This document shows positions 5,931 to 8,339 of a stretch of 8,339 nt of DNA, piece by piece. Position numbers and translations under genes: made by a program. Source of the DNA: Acidobacteriota bacterium (GTDB taxonomy: Bacteria; Acidobacteriota; Vicinamibacteria; Vicinamibacterales; UBA2999); assembly GCA_947465275.1 (NCBI GenBank), contig CANIAI010000087.1, positions 1-8,339 on the forward strand. Reading direction: 5' to 3'. How positions within the stretch are numbered: the stretch's first letter is position 1; the number at the start of each line of letters is the position of its first letter. The notes beneath the pieces are model-generated. The model did not search any database, was not told the origin of the DNA, and worked only from the letters and a program-made list of their open reading frames with translations.

Positions 5931-6638
5931 AAGGTCCTGTTCACGACGGCCGCAATCGCCACCCTGCTTGCCACCGCACCGCTCCCCGCACACGCCCAGG
6001 GACGTGCCGGCGGACGTCCCGCCACCGCGGGTCCGCCGGCCACGCATGGTGCCCAGTCGACCGGCAGCAGCCGCCCGACCACGCACGGCAGGCCGGTCAC
6101 CGCCGGTCAAGGGGCGGGTTCAGGGGCGGCGGCGACGGGGGCCGCGGCGGGGCCGGCGGCCGGCGCCACGACGTCGAGTACGGGTTCAGGCGCCACGTCG
6201 GGTCAGGACTCGCGGGGCGGCGGCCGCCCGGCGCGCACGAGCGCTGCCGTCGGTGCGCCGGTGACGGGTCCAACCGCGATTGGCGATCGCATCTCGCGCA
6301 ATCCGAACCTGCTCACCCGTGTGCAGGGCCAGCTCCCGGCCGGCATGACGATCGATCAGGCGACGTCCGGCTTCCGCAATCAGGGCCAGTTCATCGCCGC
6401 CCTGAACGTCTCGCGAGCCCGCGGCATCCCGTTCACCGACCTGCAGCAGGCGATGACCGTCGATGGCCTGAGCCTCGGCCAGGCGGTGCGCAAGCTGCAG
6501 CCGGCCGCGCAGGTCACCACGCCGCCGACAACGGCGCCCACGCCGACGCCGACCGCGCCCACGCCAGCGCCGACCACCACGACGACACCGGCGCCCGCTG
6601 GCGGCACGACGTCCACATCGACCACCACGGCCTCGTGA
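5928..6638 (+). CDS. Secreted low-complexity protein with a conserved FRNQGQF-type domain
   Basis: The 236-residue product begins with a clear Sec signal peptide: MKVLF, a hydrophobic core, and AHA before Gln24. A Gly/Ala/Thr-rich disordered region covers about 24-107. One compact conserved part (about 117-192) includes RISRNPNLLTRVQGQLP, GFRNQGQFIAAL (148-159), IPFTDLQQAM and LSLGQAVRKLQP. A Thr/Pro/Ser tail (196-236) ends the protein. I recognise the FRNxGQF...IPF...LGxA pattern from acidobacterial secreted or membrane-associated hypothetical proteins of unknown function. The helical, amphipathic motif may be a small interaction domain. The Thr-rich tail looks like a linker or an O-glycosylation-prone stretch (inference). 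The stop overlaps the ATG of the barrel gene (TGATG), implying coupled translation and a shared role in the envelope. Confidence 0.83.
   Translation: MKVLFTTAAIATLLATAPLPAHAQGRAGGRPATAGPPATHGAQSTGSSRPTTHGRPVTAGQGAGSGAAATGAAAGPAAGATTSSTGSGATSGQDSRGGGRPARTSAAVGAPVTGPTAIGDRISRNPNLLTRVQGQLPAGMTIDQATSGFRNQGQFIAALNVSRARGIPFTDLQQAMTVDGLSLGQAVRKLQPAAQVTTPPTTAPTPTPTAPTPAPTTTTTPAPAGGTTSTSTTTAS
6513..6635 (+). repeat. Thr/Pro-rich low-complexity coding repeat
   Basis: Codons for Thr, Pro, Ala and Ser dominate the last 41 residues, built from imperfect acg-ccg-acc-type units (TPTPTAPTPAPTTTTTPAPA). This is a degenerate trinucleotide-scale repeat inside the secreted-protein gene and could vary in length by slippage. 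A related Thr-rich stretch lies at 6758-6877 in the next gene. Confidence 0.6.
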
Positions 6639-7618
6639 TGGTCGCGAGCAGATGCACCGCGACGGCCCTCCTGGCAGCACTGACGCTCTCGCTGCCAGCG
6701 GTCGTGGCGGCACAAGGGCAGGGGCGTCCCAAGGGACCGAAATCGCCGAGCGCGCCGCCGACGACCACGACGGCGCCCTCGATCGCGAGCGGCACGTCCA
6801 CGGCGGGCACCAGCGGCCCGGCGCCCTCCGCCACCATGATCACGACGCCGACCACCGGCACGACCACCACCGGCGTCCGCCAGTTCGGCTCGTGGCTCGA
6901 TGACGCCAGCGCGCCGACGCGCGGCGACGTCTTCGCGAGCATCAGCGCGGGACAGTGGCATCTGGCCGGGCTGACGCAGACGAACCTGCCGATGCTCGCG
7001 GTGGCAGCCGGCGTCACCGACCGCGTGCAGGTCGGTGCGAGCGTGCCGTTCTATCGCCTGCAGGCCGGCGGCACCACCGTGAGCGGTGTCGACGATCTGT
7101 ACGTGCACGCGAAGGTGAGCCTCATCGATCCCACGCTGACGGTGCGCGAGTTCGGGCTCGCGGTCAGTCCGGTGCTCGAAGTGCTGAGCGGCGATACCCC
7201 CGGCGGCCGCGTGCACATGGCCATCCCGGTGAATGTCGAGTGGCGGCGTCTGCCGGTGCGGGTGTACGGCTCGGCCGGCTGGTTCACGCGCGGCTCGATC
7301 TTCTCGGCCGCCGCCGTGGAGTGGAGTTCGCCCGTGGGGATGTCGGTGACAGGGGGGCTCACGCAGTCGCGATCGGTGGCGAGCGATGCGACGCTCGACC
7401 AGCTCGGCGTCGGACGGCAGCGCGCGGATCTGTTCGGGAGCGTGGCTCAGGCGATCGGATCCCGCGCCACCGTCTCCGCGAGCGTAGGCCGCACCCTCAC
7501 CAGCATCGAGGACGGGGGCACCCGCTTTTCGATCAGCGGCGGCGTGACGCTGCGGTTCAGCGTCCCGCTCCGTCAGCCGACGCCCCACCAGCCAGCGCCG
7601 GTCAGCGTGCGGCGCTGA
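6638..7618 (+). CDS. Predicted outer-membrane beta-barrel protein
   Basis: The 326-residue product begins at ATG 6638, inside the TGATG overlap with the previous stop, and has no own ribosome binding site, so it is probably translated by coupling. A signal peptide (about 1-26, LTLSLPAVVAAQG) is followed by a basic and Thr/Ser/Pro-rich linker (27-80). A domain of alternating hydrophobic strands (about 81-310) then follows, including VFASISAGQWHLAG, VTDRVQVGASVPFYRLQ, DDLYVHAKVSLID, LAVSPVLEVLS, VRVYGSAGWFTRGSIF and a final ISGGVTLRFSVP. The pattern and the VTDRVQVG...PFYR and YGSAGWFTRG motifs resemble acidobacterial outer-membrane proteins of the transporter/porin-like beta-barrel class. The last strand is followed by a 16-residue Pro-rich tail, so it is not C-terminal as in classical porins. 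Substrate and transport role are unknown. Confidence 0.8.
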   Translation: MVASRCTATALLAALTLSLPAVVAAQGQGRPKGPKSPSAPPTTTTAPSIASGTSTAGTSGPAPSATMITTPTTGTTTTGVRQFGSWLDDASAPTRGDVFASISAGQWHLAGLTQTNLPMLAVAAGVTDRVQVGASVPFYRLQAGGTTVSGVDDLYVHAKVSLIDPTLTVREFGLAVSPVLEVLSGDTPGGRVHMAIPVNVEWRRLPVRVYGSAGWFTRGSIFSAAAVEWSSPVGMSVTGGLTQSRSVASDATLDQLGVGRQRADLFGSVAQAIGSRATVSASVGRTLTSIEDGGTRFSISGGVTLRFSVPLRQPTPHQPAPVSVRR

Positions 7619-7652
7619 GCTGTCGCGTCGATGCGGCACGCAACCTGCTCTG

Positions 7653-7684
7653 GTGGTTCGTGGCCCTGCGGGCCCCTGAACCAC
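7653..7684 (+). promoter_or_regulatory. Strong hairpin abutting the ribosome binding site of the DUF4214-like gene
   Basis: Bases 7653-7660 pair with 7677-7684 (core TGGTTC/GAACCA, with one G-U pair). After a small internal loop, GGCCC (7662-7666) pairs with GGGCC (7670-7674) across a TGC loop, giving about 13 pairs in all. The stem ends exactly where the GGAGGAGG at 7685 begins. There is no T-tract. It may attenuate, stabilise or control translation of the downstream gene, or mark the 3' end of the barrel transcript. Confidence 0.5.
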
Positions 7685-7700
7685 GGAGGAGGTCGCCATG
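7685..7700 (+). promoter_or_regulatory. Strong ribosome binding site for the DUF4214-like gene
   Basis: GGAGGAGG at 7685-7692 is followed five bases later by ATG 7698. It is the strongest Shine-Dalgarno sequence in the window and fixes the start. Confidence 0.8.
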
Positions 7701-8339
7701 CGTCGTCTGCTCGTCGCCGCCAGTCTCGCCGCTGTGTGCGCACCCCTGGGCGTGACGTCCGCCTTCGCCCAGGCCTGCACGTCCGACCAGCAGGTCGTCG
7801 CGGACATCTACCGTCAGGTGCTCGAGCGTGAGCCCGACCGCGAGAGCCGGTCGATCCTCTACGACGTGTCCACCGGCCGCGGCACGGTGCGCGAGAACGT
7901 CCTGCTCGCCGCCACGTCCGAGGAACACCAGCGTCGCTTCCTGTGGCCGGCGGTCGTCGATGCCCTCTTCCGCGCCACGCGCAATGCGCGGCCGCCCGAC
8001 GAGATCATCCGAAGCGGCAGTGAGGAACTCGCGCGCGGCCAGATGACCGTGCCGGAACTCGCCGCCCGGTTCGCCGCCGACGAGGCGCTGACCAGCCCGC
8101 CGCTCTCGCGTCAGCTCGTGCTCTACAAGCGGCTGCTCGGGCGGGAACCGGAAGCAGGCCTCGATGGGGCGCCACTCGACACGCCGGATGCGGTGCTGTC
8201 GGCGGCGCAGCGAATCGTCGCCAGCGAGGAGTACGCCCAGCGGTTCGGCCCGCAGGGCGTCCCGCTCGCCGGTCCGTCCGCCTACACGGCGTCGGTGCGC
8301 GTGCTCTACCGCCATCTGCTCGGGCGCGATGCCGACGCG
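7698..8339 (+). CDS. Secreted protein with DUF4214-like tandem repeats (3' truncated by window edge)
   Basis: The open frame runs from ATG 7698 to the last base of the window, 214 codons without a stop, so the C-terminus is missing. A signal peptide (MRRLLVAASLAAVCAPLG, cleavage probably after AFA at 24) leads into a helical repeat region. The units are IYRQVLEREPDRES ... SEEHQRRF (about 37-81), a degenerate unit beginning LFRATRNARPPDE (about 87-130), LYKRLLGREPEAG ... SEEYAQRF (about 139-183) and the start of another, LYRHLLGRDADA (203-214). The LYxxLLGRxPD ... SxEyxxRF pattern is the hallmark of DUF4214-type repeats, found in secreted, S-layer-associated and multidomain surface proteins; their biochemical role is unknown. 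It lies 79 bases after the barrel gene on the same strand, with its own strong ribosome binding site. It may be co-transcribed or separate. The family assignment comes from motif recognition only. Confidence 0.82.
   Translation, partial: MRRLLVAASLAAVCAPLGVTSAFAQACTSDQQVVADIYRQVLEREPDRESRSILYDVSTGRGTVRENVLLAATSEEHQRRFLWPAVVDALFRATRNARPPDEIIRSGSEELARGQMTVPELAARFAADEALTSPPLSRQLVLYKRLLGREPEAGLDGAPLDTPDAVLSAAQRIVASEEYAQRFGPQGVPLAGPSAYTASVRVLYRHLLGRDADA

Noticed and set aside
5660..6100. Upstream extension of the zinc-ribbon gene on the minus strand to 6100
   Set aside because: It runs under the opposite-strand secreted-protein gene and is Arg/Ala/Pro-rich filler. The ATG at 5659 has a good GGGAGG site.
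5816..6637. Upstream extension of the barrel frame starting at 5816
   Set aside because: The stretch is a shadow of the secreted-protein gene. The barrel signal peptide starts at 6638, at the TGATG overlap.
7698..7781. Lipoprotein signal in the DUF4214-like protein because of Cys27
   Set aside because: The residues before the Cys (A-Q-A) do not fit a lipobox. The AFA cleavage site for ordinary signal peptidase is better.
6380..7807. 475-codon antisense frame across the envelope genes
   Set aside because: It spans two well-supported genes with signal peptides and the start of a third, and its translation is low-complexity Arg/His/Ala sequence with no recognisable domain. It is a composition shadow.

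Overview
This GC-rich window most likely comes from a soil or freshwater Acidobacteriota chromosome, probably class Vicinamibacteria (Luteitalea/Vicinamibacter-like). That placement is an inference. It rests on three family-level resemblances: a TolB/PD40 beta-propeller tail typical of the large kinase-propeller proteins of this phylum, a small secreted domain around FRNQGQFIAAL recognised from acidobacterial hypothetical proteins, and a beta-barrel of acidobacterial type. No rRNA, tRNA, CRISPR array, transposase or integrase was seen. Almost all of the sequence is genic, and the longest gap between genes is about 270 bases.

Layout. Bases 2-943 hold the C-terminal part of a beta-propeller protein whose start lies off the left edge. 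It is followed by a hairpin and a possible sigma-70-type promoter. Bases 1054-1329 encode a 91-residue coiled-coil protein of unknown role. Bases 1456-5426 are a signalling block: a FIST-domain sensor protein, a soluble PAS histidine kinase starting one base after the FIST stop, and a membrane-bound DUF4118-like PAS histidine kinase starting 67 bases later. The FIST-kinase pair has the arrangement of NosP (a FIST-family haem protein that senses nitric oxide) and its co-transcribed kinase NahK. No response regulator is present in the window.

Bases 5462-5659 (minus strand) encode a 65-residue zinc-ribbon protein. It converges on the second kinase and diverges from an envelope block on the plus strand. 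The 268-base divergent spacer holds several palindromes and a 21-base-spaced direct repeat that could be operators. The envelope block contains a secreted low-complexity protein (5928-6638), a predicted outer-membrane beta-barrel whose ATG overlaps the preceding stop (6638-7618), and the start of a secreted protein with DUF4214-like repeats (7698 to the right edge). A strong hairpin directly abuts the ribosome binding site of that last gene.

The most notable features are the FIST/NosP-like sensor operon without a visible output partner, and the translationally coupled pair of Thr/Pro-rich secreted protein and barrel. No clearly undescribed defence or mobile system was found.
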